This document shows positions 25,292 through 32,607 of a stretch of 64,000 bases of DNA, one piece after another; position 1 is the first letter of the stretch; each line of letters begins with the position of its first letter. Made by a program: the position numbers and the translations under genes. Origin of the DNA: Myxococcus landrumus (GTDB taxonomy: Bacteria > Myxococcota > Myxococcia > Myxococcales > Myxococcaceae); the NCBI RefSeq assembly GCF_017301635.1, contig NZ_CP071091.1, forward strand, positions 4,910,001-4,974,000, written 5' to 3'. Below the pieces are notes generated by a model that had not been told where the DNA came from, ran no database searches, and was given only the letters and a program-made list of their open reading frames with translations.

Positions 25292-25645
25292 TCAACCCAA
25301 CCCCGCCAGGACCGCACGCAGGTACGCAACGTCCGTCCCCGCTGGGAAGCGCAACACGACTCCCGAGGGGAGCGCGGCTTCCAGCAAGGCCGGTGGGCCG
25401 CATGCTGAGGCCCCTCTCCGCCGCGCTGAAAGCGCGGTCGAGTCTACTACCTCTACTGGCAGCAGCACGGGAGGAGCGCTCGCTCGCATGGCCTCTCTCC
25501 TCAGCTTGTACAACCAGAACTGGAGCGTGCTCACTGAGACGCCCTTCGCCGCGGCGAACTCCTTGTGCGTCTGCTCACTCTCCTCCAGCTCAAACACCAG
25601 CCGCCATGTATCGGCTCCCAGATGTCGCTTCATCTGCTCCTCCAT
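25292..25645 (-). CDS. tnpA: IS66 accessory protein TnpA, second copy
   Basis: MEEQMKRHLGADTWRLVFEL aligns with the first TnpA but lacks one Arg. The rest, including HKEFAAAKGVSVSTLQFWLY, is conserved. The start at 25645 is chosen by comparison with the intact element. Confidence 0.85.
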   Translation of the reverse strand: MEEQMKRHLGADTWRLVFELEESEQTHKEFAAAKGVSVSTLQFWLYKLRREAMRASAPPVLLPVEVVDSTALSARRRGASACGPPALLEAALPSGVVLRFPAGTDVAYLRAVLAGLG

Positions 25646-25796
25646 CGCGCCCCTTGAACGCATGGAGGTGTCCCAACTCACTCAACTCCCCGACACCCAG
25701 ATCCGGACGGGTACACGCGAGCGGCGCAAGCCCAGTCCCTAGCTTTGGAGCTAAGTGTCAGAAAATCGCACGCAAGCCCATTGGAGTTGCTCGAAA

Positions 25797-26405
25797 TTAT
25801 CGACCCGCTTGCCTTGCAGCCCTCGCAATCCAGTTCGGAAAGTTGTTGTAGCCGTCATCGGATACCCAGTCGTAAACTTCAAATAGGGACGAAAGAACTG
25901 GCCTGGTCCCTGGAGCAAGGAAAGGGGCGACGTACGGCGAGATCGGATCGGCATCTTCGTATGGCGTCCAGCCGTTATCGCCATTGACGAAAGGAGTCAT
26001 TGTCTTTTTGGTGTCGCTACCGCCATAGCCCAGATAATCGAAAGGGTTCGGACCAGCATTATCCGGCCCATTTTTCGGGTCCTTGAGTTGGTGAATGCGG
26101 ATACCGACCACCCCCTTCCCAAGCTCAATGCTACGGAAAATCTCGTAATGGACCCAATGCCGAGCGTACGTCTCAGCACCGATCAGCACGCACGTCACAG
26201 AAGACCCTGGCAGCCCCTTATTAATCGCTCGCTTGACGGCCAATTTCCCCTCTGTCTTTGCTAGCTCCGAGAGAGAGCCGTCGAAATATCCAGCTGCTTG
26301 GTACCCGAACTTTGTAACATAGTGGTTCTTAATCTGCTGTACGCGCATAATATCGCGTTGGAAATGGAAGCTGAAGAACACGAATCGTCCGGTAGAATCC
26401 GCCAC
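25797..26405 (-). CDS. ThsB-like TIR domain protein (MTH538 type)
   Basis: The GTG at 26405 has an excellent ribosome-binding site (AGGAGGAG, four bases before it), so the longer frame from 26441 is rejected. The 202-residue product opens GRFVFFSFHFQRDIMRVQQI, the MTH538/DUF1863 TIR-like signature, followed by SSVTCVLIGAETYARHWVHY then Glu88, the equivalent of the TIR catalytic glutamate. ThsB proteins of Thoeris systems have this form and make an NAD-derived signal on phage infection. GC is visibly lower than in neighbours. It sits between the broken IS66 and the SLOG gene, 195 bases from it, and may be a separate acquisition. Confidence 0.8.
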   Translation of the reverse strand: MADSTGRFVFFSFHFQRDIMRVQQIKNHYVTKFGYQAAGYFDGSLSELAKTEGKLAVKRAINKGLPGSSVTCVLIGAETYARHWVHYEIFRSIELGKGVVGIRIHQLKDPKNGPDNAGPNPFDYLGYGGSDTKKTMTPFVNGDNGWTPYEDADPISPYVAPFLAPGTRPVLSSLFEVYDWVSDDGYNNFPNWIARAARQAGR

Positions 26406-26600
26406 GCGACTCCTCCTAGATACGCGAACTACATTTGACAATACTCAGCAGGCAGATGCTTTTCTTACTCGGCGATGCCTTGGTTCAGCGACCTAGCTCC
26501 ACATGCAGCCAACCATGTGTTCGGCCTCCGCTCCGTTGCCGTGCACGAATTAGCGCCAAACAGCGACCAAGCCGCTGTTGTCAGCTATCCCTGCCTCCGT
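26406..26600. other. spacer with no gene seen
   Basis: It presumably contains the promoter of the ThsB-like gene. No terminator of the SLOG operon was recognised. Confidence 0.3.
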
Positions 26601-27242
26601 TCAAGGCCCCCTAAGCGGGGGCAGGCCTGCTGGAGGTGGAGTCGAGCCTGCGGCCCTGCTCAGCAGCCTCCTAAAAAGAGATGCATACGCGGCGTCAAAC
26701 TTCAGCCCAACATCCTTAACACCCCAAGGTTCACGGTCGAATATGACGCGGGCGGCTGCCCCCGTTGAAGCCACCGCGAGAAGGGCAGCCTTAGGGTGGT
26801 GCCGCCGGAACAACTCAAACTCTTCCTCAACACCATCCATTCCTCCGATGAACACCCCAGCCCGGAAGTCCTCGCTGCCAATCATCTGTTCGCGCATGCG
26901 CAATAGGCTGGAAGAACGATCCACCCCTGGAGGGGTCCAGATGATATGGCGAAACCTCAGGGAACTGGGAGGGATGACGCTCTGGAAGAACGCAGACTGA
27001 TAGATGTAGACGCGGTCCGCAGCCCCGAGCCTCTCGGCGGCAAGGTGGACCAGGGGGGAAATGGCTGGATGCCCGCCAAATACGAGCCGGTCCGTCGGAA
27101 GCACCACCACAGTGAGCGCGGCGACTGCCTCCCGGATGCCGAGGATGTTCGCGGTAGAGAGGTAGACCTGACCGCGGCCTGGCAGGGGAACGCTCGCCGA
27201 GAGGAAGATGGGCCCCAAAGAATGCGCTACCGTGTCAGCCAC
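26601..27242 (-). CDS. SLOG-like nucleotide-binding protein
   Basis: The 213-residue protein begins at GTG 27242 and reads SLGPIFLSASVPLPGRGQVY, then IREAVAALTVVVLPTDRLVF and GGHPAISPLVHLAAE (Gly56-Ile61). A Rossmann-like strand followed by GG-x-PAI is typical of SLOG-superfamily sensors, which bind nucleotide-derived ligands in conflict systems, as in ThsA of Thoeris. No effector domain is attached. The gene overlaps the preceding TIR gene by 16 bases, implying a shared transcript and probably a shared function: a TIR product could be the ligand. Confidence 0.7.
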   Translation of the reverse strand: MADTVAHSLGPIFLSASVPLPGRGQVYLSTANILGIREAVAALTVVVLPTDRLVFGGHPAISPLVHLAAERLGAADRVYIYQSAFFQSVIPPSSLRFRHIIWTPPGVDRSSSLLRMREQMIGSEDFRAGVFIGGMDGVEEEFELFRRHHPKAALLAVASTGAAARVIFDREPWGVKDVGLKFDAAYASLFRRLLSRAAGSTPPPAGLPPLRGP

Positions 27243-28435
27243 GTTAGCACCTCTGTGACAGCCAGGGACTTGGTGGGAAGGCTCTTATTGAGCCACTCCA
27301 GGTGCGCTGCCTTCTTGGGCCACATCCCTAGCGGGTCGTAGATGATGCACCCCTGGGATGGATGGGTTCCGCACTTCAAGCAGTCGTCCTCGATTTGCTG
27401 CAGCAGGGTGGTCTCCGGATGGCCCACGACCGGGAGGACGTACGTAGCCCCCTTGGAGGGATGTTGCACCTCGAGGAGTCCCGAGGGTTGGACGACCACC
27501 TCCACCCCGTGCCACTCAAGTTGCTTACAGAACTCGGTGATGACCCGGGTCTTTCGGCTCGCCAGGGAGCGGGCTCGCGTCCCCTCGGCCAGGGCCACGA
27601 CTTCCTCCATCCGGGTGCCAAGGAGGGTCGATCCCGGATCGCTTGCCGTGCCCTGAAAGTCCTTGGCCTCCAGATACACTGGCTCGCACAGTTCCGTCCC
27701 GAGCACCCGCTTGTGCGGCGGAGGCCAGATGAGCTGAAGCACACCGAGGCCCAGGTTGTGGGCACGGGCGACCTCCTGCTCCACCCATTTGCTGGTGAAG
27801 GCATGAGGAGTGTCCAGCAAGATGAGGAGATCGGTGTCTCCCATCCTGTCCCACAGCATGGGCTGGAACTCGTCACCCCGCTGGATGCTGTGTGTGTCTA
27901 GGAAGACCTCGAACGAACGCGCCTCTAGTGCGTGATGGAGCTGGAGCGCAACGCCGCGCGACTCGTCTCGCTTATAACTGATGAAGACCAGTCGGCGAGA
28001 GCGCATCAGCCCCAATTCCTCCGTGAGCCGGGCCACGGGGTGCTGCAGAGCCAGGTCGCCAGGGACCAGCTCCATTCCGTTGATCGGAGCCAGCGCCGCA
28101 GGCACTTGCGTGCTGTATCCCAACAGTGTCGGGACCACAGGTAGGACGAAGCGCCCCTCTGCTCGGAGTTGCGCTACGATCCGAGTGGCCTCTACGCTTT
28201 GATGTGGCCCGCCGAAGTACACGGCGGCCACGGGCAGGAACGGGGCTCGCTCGTTGTGGAAGTTGGTCTCGTTAAGCGTCCGGAGCGTAGTCTTCGGGTC
28301 CAGCCCCAGCATCGTCATCTGGCGCTCAAGGGTGGCCAGGAGCGTGGCCGAGTAGCCCCCCCCGGGGACGTACTGGCGCTCCGGCTCGAGCAGCACCACC
28401 TGATAGCAATGCGAAGTACCCATGGAGCCTACCAT
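27227..28435 (-). CDS. TIR domain protein with flanking unknown domains
   Basis: 402 residues. Residues 1-140 form an alpha/beta region (PVAAVYFGGPHQSVEATRIV, FVLPVVPTLLGY) seen in some TIR proteins. The TIR domain covers about 147-255: RRLVFISYKRDESRGVALQL, VFLDTHSIQRGDEF, LLILLDTP, SKWVEQE with the likely catalytic Glu221. The C-terminal 145 residues (CKQLEWHGVEVVVQPSG on) are unrecognised. The ATG lies three bases after the stop of the upstream ThsB-like gene. Expected activity is NAD cleavage or cyclisation. Confidence 0.8.
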   Translation of the reverse strand: MVGSMGTSHCYQVVLLEPERQYVPGGGYSATLLATLERQMTMLGLDPKTTLRTLNETNFHNERAPFLPVAAVYFGGPHQSVEATRIVAQLRAEGRFVLPVVPTLLGYSTQVPAALAPINGMELVPGDLALQHPVARLTEELGLMRSRRLVFISYKRDESRGVALQLHHALEARSFEVFLDTHSIQRGDEFQPMLWDRMGDTDLLILLDTPHAFTSKWVEQEVARAHNLGLGVLQLIWPPPHKRVLGTELCEPVYLEAKDFQGTASDPGSTLLGTRMEEVVALAEGTRARSLASRKTRVITEFCKQLEWHGVEVVVQPSGLLEVQHPSKGATYVLPVVGHPETTLLQQIEDDCLKCGTHPSQGCIIYDPLGMWPKKAAHLEWLNKSLPTKSLAVTEVLTWLTR

Positions 28436-28438
28436 GCC

Positions 28439-28831
28439 TCAGCCCAGCCTGTCTCGCAGCACCCGGGCGAGGGCATTGGGCTCGAATGTGACCTCCGGCT
28501 CGGCCCTTATCTCCCGGGGCAGGCCGCCAAGCGTTCCGGGGAGGCGGACGGGGATAATGACCTTGTGGAGCGACTGCGCCACCGAAACCTCGTAGTCGAC
28601 CCACTTGCGACTATGGCTCGTGTCTCCCACGAGCACGAGGACTGCGGCGGCCCCCTGGATGAGCGGCCGCAAGTGGTTGCGGATTTCCTCTTCACCATGC
28701 TGCCGGACATCGGCGCGCTCGCAGGTGACCACGATGTTGGAGCCCAGTCGCTGCCCTTCAATCCAGCCCGCGACCCTGTCCTTGTGGGATTTCTCCTCAT
28801 AGCAGTAGCTGATGAAGACGGATTGCGGCAT
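28439..28831 (-). CDS. short TIR-like protein (ThsB type)
   Basis: The 130-residue stand-alone domain begins MPQSVFISYCYEEKSHKDRV, continues AAAVLVLVGDTSHSRKWVDY and has Glu81 right after it, the expected catalytic glutamate. The C-terminal tail is short. The ribosome-binding site GGGGAGG stands six bases before the ATG. It leads the minus-strand operon (ThsB-like, TIR, SLOG) and faces the plus-strand operon across 71 bases. Confidence 0.8.
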   Translation of the reverse strand: MPQSVFISYCYEEKSHKDRVAGWIEGQRLGSNIVVTCERADVRQHGEEEIRNHLRPLIQGAAAVLVLVGDTSHSRKWVDYEVSVAQSLHKVIIPVRLPGTLGGLPREIRAEPEVTFEPNALARVLRDRLG

Positions 28832-28902
28832 CGTCGGCCTCCCCGTAAGGATTCATTCTTCACGGTCAGTGTACCAGAACAACTGCTCTCGGGGAGGCCG
28901 CC
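28832..28902. promoter_or_regulatory. divergent promoter region of the two TIR operons
   Basis: 71 bases separate the two start codons. Both starts are preceded by the same ribosome-binding block, so the region is bounded by an inverted repeat (GGCCTCCCCG ... CGGGGAGGCC). Both operons must be transcribed from within or across this segment, suggesting coordinated control. No clear -35/-10 pair was identified. Confidence 0.5.
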
Positions 28903-29298
28903 ATGTCGACGGAACTCATTACCAAGCGCGCGGAGATCCTCCAGGGCATCATCACCCGGATGGCGCAGAACTCCTTCACCATCAAAGGGTGGGCTGTCAC
29001 CATCATCGCGGCGCTGCTGGCCTTCGCGAACAAAGACACAGAGCGGCACTTCGCGCTCCTCGCGATCTATCCATCGGTAGTGTTCTGGGGACTGGATGCC
29101 TATTACGTCATGAAGGAGCGTCATTTCCGGGCACTGCCGATGCAGCCCTCAACTTCGGGAGAGGAGCTCGATTTCACCTTGCCTGGTCGTGCTTGGTGGC
29201 GCTTTCTCTGGGACTATGCCTACGCCCTGCTCGCGCCGACGGTCGCGCTGCTCTATGTCGTTTCGCTGTTCGTCACGTGGCTGGTGGTTTGCACCTGA
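28903..29298 (+). CDS. small membrane protein of the TIR island
   Basis: 131 residues with three predicted membrane segments: WAVTIIAALLAFA (about 30-42), FALLAIYPSVVFWGLDAYYV (about 50-69) and LLAPTVALLYVVSLFVTWLV (about 108-128). The region QNSFTIKGWAVTIIAALLAF followed by FWGLDAYYVMKERHFRAL resembles a family of small membrane proteins that accompany TIR and SLOG-type systems (SLATT-like); this is from memory. In such systems the membrane protein is a candidate pore effector. The ribosome-binding site is GGGGAGG. Confidence 0.6.
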   Translation: MSTELITKRAEILQGIITRMAQNSFTIKGWAVTIIAALLAFANKDTERHFALLAIYPSVVFWGLDAYYVMKERHFRALPMQPSTSGEELDFTLPGRAWWRFLWDYAYALLAPTVALLYVVSLFVTWLVVCT

Positions 29299-29435
29299 GT
29301 CCCAAGACGGGAACGGAACCAGGCCGGGCTACGGGTCTAATGGTCCAGTGGCCCCAACAGATGCTTTCGGGGTGCGCTAGGACCCGGGCTCAGCTGAATG
29401 ACAAAGGAGGCGCCGCCCTCCCTTGGCGCACGGTA

Positions 29436-30668
29436 ATGTGCGGCAACAGGACCATGAATTTCCCGAGAGTCTTCATCAGCTACTCAGCGAAGGAACCTGC
29501 GGGCGAACGGTTGCGGGATGATCTTGCACGGCGCCTGAGGGAGGCTCGCTACCACGTCCTCCTGGATACGGACGAGGTGCGCCTGAGCCAGGACTGGCGC
29601 TCCACGCTTAACGCCTGGATTGGCGGGTGTGATGCCGCAGTGCTGTTATTGTCAGCGGAGGCCCTGAAGTCGACCTACGTCGCCTACGAGGTCAGCCTGC
29701 TGTCCTACAGGCATACCAGCGAGCGGGGCCGGTTCAAACTCATCCCCGTCTATCTACCACCCGTGACAATGGAGCAGGTGGATTGCAGTCCGCTCGCGCC
29801 TGCGCGTGTCGCGGACATTCAGTCTATCCGCGCGACCACCCCCGAGGACGAAGCCATCCAGCAGATCCTCAACCACCTTAAGGAGCATGTACCCTTCTCG
29901 TCCGTCGCAGAACGACATGCCCGGCGACTTGGCGGCATGCTTTCCCAGGTACATGCCGTGGATCTGGAAGCTGCTGTCCACAGAATGGGCTCAGAGATGG
30001 AACCCTGGACGCCCGGGCTGGAGCTCCCTATGAAAGTCGCGCTGGGCCTCAGGGCCGCCGGGCTTGAGAAAGCCACTCTGGGTGTCAGGGTGTTCCGCTC
30101 ACGCCTGCCGGGGGTAGCAACCCTCGAAGAGGTGATGACTCTCATCGCGACCTCCTGGGTCGACTGCCGCTCCTCCTCCGAGATTGGCAAGTGCGAGGCG
30201 AAGTCGGGAATGCTCGCACTCAACGGTGATGACTCCCGCACCGCGTGGCTCTATGTCGTGGGTGCGTGCGATATGCCAGTGAACGACTCCTGGCGGGTCG
30301 TGAAGGTGGACGGAGTAGTTGGTGACGGCGGCCTCGACGAGTTGAAGCGGATGGTGCGCTCCGCGCTGGCCTTCAAGCTGAACGTACCTCCCGAGAAGGT
30401 CGATGAGACTGTGCGTGACCTCATCGAGAGCCAGGATCCTGTATTCGTGACCATGCGGCTGTCAGTTCTGACGCAGACAACGCTAACCGAGCTGCGCGCG
30501 GAATTCCCCGACATCACTTTCTTCTTCCTGACGAGCGGCGAGCGACTCTCCGATGAGCTGGCAAACCAGGTGGGCATCACCGTGCTGCACCCATTGCTCG
30601 AGCCAGGGATAGAGCAACCATTTTGGCAGCTCTACGACAAGAAGCTCTCGATTCTGAAGAAGCCCTGA
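29436..30668 (+). CDS. TIR domain protein, N-terminal TIR plus unknown C-terminal domain
   Basis: Residues 8-140 are a TIR domain: RVFISYSAKEPAGERLRDDL, YHVLLDTDEVRLSQDWRSTL, DAAVLLLSAEALKSTYVAYE with Glu85 as likely catalytic residue. The remaining 270 residues form an unrecognised alpha/beta region (LPMKVALGLRAAGLEKATLG, ITFFFLTSGERLSDEL) that may be the adaptor seen in MoxR/vWA ternary systems. I start it at ATG 29436; ATG 29454 (MNFPRVF) is the alternative. A 12-codon mini-frame (29398-29436) ends TAATG on this start, with an AGGAGG at 29405. A long upstream frame from 28812 is a shadow of the membrane-protein gene. Confidence 0.8.
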   Translation: MCGNRTMNFPRVFISYSAKEPAGERLRDDLARRLREARYHVLLDTDEVRLSQDWRSTLNAWIGGCDAAVLLLSAEALKSTYVAYEVSLLSYRHTSERGRFKLIPVYLPPVTMEQVDCSPLAPARVADIQSIRATTPEDEAIQQILNHLKEHVPFSSVAERHARRLGGMLSQVHAVDLEAAVHRMGSEMEPWTPGLELPMKVALGLRAAGLEKATLGVRVFRSRLPGVATLEEVMTLIATSWVDCRSSSEIGKCEAKSGMLALNGDDSRTAWLYVVGACDMPVNDSWRVVKVDGVVGDGGLDELKRMVRSALAFKLNVPPEKVDETVRDLIESQDPVFVTMRLSVLTQTTLTELRAEFPDITFFFLTSGERLSDELANQVGITVLHPLLEPGIEQPFWQLYDKKLSILKKP

Positions 30669-30681
30669 GGAACATCAGGAC

Positions 30682-31626
30682 ATGTCCAAAGCATCCACCC
30701 TCAAATATCACAAGCTCTTCGCTCCCGAGACCGTCGAGCCCCCTCGCAAACCCCATGTTCAGACAGGCGACCAGCGCCAGGCCGTCACCTACGTCTACTC
30801 GGAGGACATCATCCTTCGAGTCAACATCGCGCTCGCGACAGTGCGACCGCTGTTGGTGCGCGGTCCTTCCGGCACGGGAAAGAGCTCCCTCGCCCGGAGC
30901 GTGGCGCAGGTGCTCGGGTGGCGGTACTACGAGACCGTCATCACCTCGCGGACCCAGGCGAGGGATCTGCTCTGGCAGGTAGACCTGCTGAGCCGCCTTC
31001 ATGACGCCCAGACCCGGCGAAGGTTCGAAGTGGACCAGGAGCGCTATGTAACCCCCGGGGCGTTGTGGTGGGCCTTCGACGAGGCGAGCGCCAGGGCCCA
31101 GCGACTTCGCGGTGCCCGGGGTTCATCGAGTGCCATTGACCCCAATCTGGGCGGTGCGCACTCGCGGGCGGTGGTCCTCCTGGATGAGATAGACAAGGCG
31201 GACCCGGACACTCCCAACAACCTCCTCGTGCCACTAGGTTCGCTTCAGTTCCAGGTTGAGGAGACGGGTCGGCTCGTGGAGACGACCCCGGACAAGGCGC
31301 CCCTCATCATCATCACCACGAACGATGAACGAGAGTTGCCCCTCGCCTTCCTGCGGCGATGCATCGAGCTTCCACTTGAATACCCGACGAGTGAGCGGCT
31401 GGTGGAGATCGGCCGCGCCCAACTTCATTCTCTGGATGAGGGACTGCTCCAATCTGTAGCCCAGGCCCTACTGCCCACACAGGGCCAGCCCAACGTCAGC
31501 GCCGCTGAGTATGTTGATGCGCTCCGGGCGTGTGTGAGCCTGAAGCTTGCTCCCCATGATGACGCTTTCAAGCAACTACTGGCATCCACCGTCTGGAAGC
31601 ATGGGCGCAAGGAGCCTCGCAAGTGA
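30682..31626 (+). CDS. MoxR-type AAA+ ATPase
   Basis: The 314-residue ATPase shows Walker A GPSGTGKSS (61-69), Walker B VVLLDEID (164-171), sensor 1 ITTNDERELP (211-220) and an arginine finger in FLRRC (223-227). The insert before Walker B and the absence of extra domains fit the MoxR/AAA_5 group. These act with vWA-domain proteins as remodelling chaperones, and in bacterial ternary conflict systems they are proposed to control release of an effector. The gene follows the TIR gene by 13 bases and overlaps the vWA-like gene by GTGA. Confidence 0.88.
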   Translation: MSKASTLKYHKLFAPETVEPPRKPHVQTGDQRQAVTYVYSEDIILRVNIALATVRPLLVRGPSGTGKSSLARSVAQVLGWRYYETVITSRTQARDLLWQVDLLSRLHDAQTRRRFEVDQERYVTPGALWWAFDEASARAQRLRGARGSSSAIDPNLGGAHSRAVVLLDEIDKADPDTPNNLLVPLGSLQFQVEETGRLVETTPDKAPLIIITTNDERELPLAFLRRCIELPLEYPTSERLVEIGRAQLHSLDEGLLQSVAQALLPTQGQPNVSAAEYVDALRACVSLKLAPHDDAFKQLLASTVWKHGRKEPRK

Positions 31627-32603
31627 GGCGTGACCACTCGTCGAGCCTGGCGGACCTGGCCCACGCCCTGGCCCGATTGCAACCCGCAGACGAAGCGACT
31701 CGATCAGCCATCGCGGCCATCGTTCTGCCCCGAGAACAGGTAGACGAGACGCGCGCCCCGCTAGAAGCCGGGTCGATTCCACTTCCGGAACCGGCGCCTG
31801 TTGCCATGAGCCCATTCCTGCCGCCACCACCGTCTCCCCCCCTTCGTCAGCACGACTCGGCCGGAGATGAACAAGAGGACGTTCCGGTGGTCGTGACCCG
31901 ACTCCGGCGGCCGAGTCCCTCTGTGCCAAAGTGGGTCGAGAAAGAGCCTTCGTTCTTGGCCGCCTCACACCCTGAAATCCCCGCCCCGGAGCCCGCGCCA
32001 TTGCTGGAAGCCGGGCGCTCGCGGGCAACGCTCTCAGCAATGCTGTCGACGCATGGCGAAGACCAGCTCAACTTCGAAGCAGTCATTCTGCGCATCGGCA
32101 GGGGACAAGCATTGGGAATTCCCCTTCCGTTGCGTGGTGTCCCCACGCTCTCGCGTGGGGTACAACTGCTTGTGGACCGAGGTGAGGCCATGCTCCCCTT
32201 TCATCGCGACGCAACGCACCTGGAGCACAGGCTCGCCCAGCTCGTCGGAGCGGGACTGGAGCTGCTCCACTTCGCAGCGTGCCCAGCTCGTGGGTGCGGG
32301 AAGGGAGCCCGACACCAGTGGAGCCCCTACGGCCCCAAGCATTTCCCCCGTCCGGGGACGCGAGTTCTGTGTGTGACGGATCTAGGGCTCGGCGCGGCGC
32401 CGGGGGGCGAGATTCCCGCTACCCGGGAAGAATGGTGGCGCTTCGCGATGATGCTTCGCCGGGCGGGATGCTCGGTGGGCGTGCTGCTCCCCTATCCATC
32501 TGAACGTTGGCCATCGGAGCTGTCCCGAGTCATGGAGCTGTTCTCCTGGGACCGGACTCTGACAGTTTCACGCGCCATGCAAGGCCTTCCGCAGAGGCGC
32601 TGA
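31623..32603 (+). CDS. vWA-like partner protein with degraded MIDAS
   Basis: 326 residues. The N-terminal 30 are helical (LADLAHALARLQPADEATRS), followed by a long Pro/Ser-rich linker to about 130. The C-terminal domain (about 150-320) has the strand order of a vWA fold: RGVQLLVDRGEAMLPF, LELLHFAACP, TRVLCVTDLGLG, CSVGVLLPYP. The metal site DxSxS is replaced by DRGEA (Asp185), though an Asp remains at 253. It thus looks like a divergent vWA protein partnering the MoxR ATPase, as in SAV_2336-type systems. GTGA overlap upstream and a four-base gap downstream show tight coupling. Confidence 0.65.
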   Translation: MRRDHSSSLADLAHALARLQPADEATRSAIAAIVLPREQVDETRAPLEAGSIPLPEPAPVAMSPFLPPPPSPPLRQHDSAGDEQEDVPVVVTRLRRPSPSVPKWVEKEPSFLAASHPEIPAPEPAPLLEAGRSRATLSAMLSTHGEDQLNFEAVILRIGRGQALGIPLPLRGVPTLSRGVQLLVDRGEAMLPFHRDATHLEHRLAQLVGAGLELLHFAACPARGCGKGARHQWSPYGPKHFPRPGTRVLCVTDLGLGAAPGGEIPATREEWWRFAMMLRRAGCSVGVLLPYPSERWPSELSRVMELFSWDRTLTVSRAMQGLPQRR

Positions 32604-32607
32604 GCCC

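Larger units (their letters stand above)
24302..25714 (-). mobile_element. truncated IS66 element, inverted relative to the first
   Basis: The intact terminus GTACCCGTCCGGATCTGG reads leftward from 25714. tnpA, tnpB and the first 195 codons of tnpC follow on the minus strand. The rest of tnpC and the other terminus are missing where the IS3 element begins at 24301. Sequence is very close to the element at 4649-7137. Confidence 0.85.

Noticed and set aside
28812-30668. A 618-codon protein including the TIR domain
   Set aside because: Its first 200 codons run through the membrane-protein gene in another frame; the TIR homology and the likely start are at 29436.
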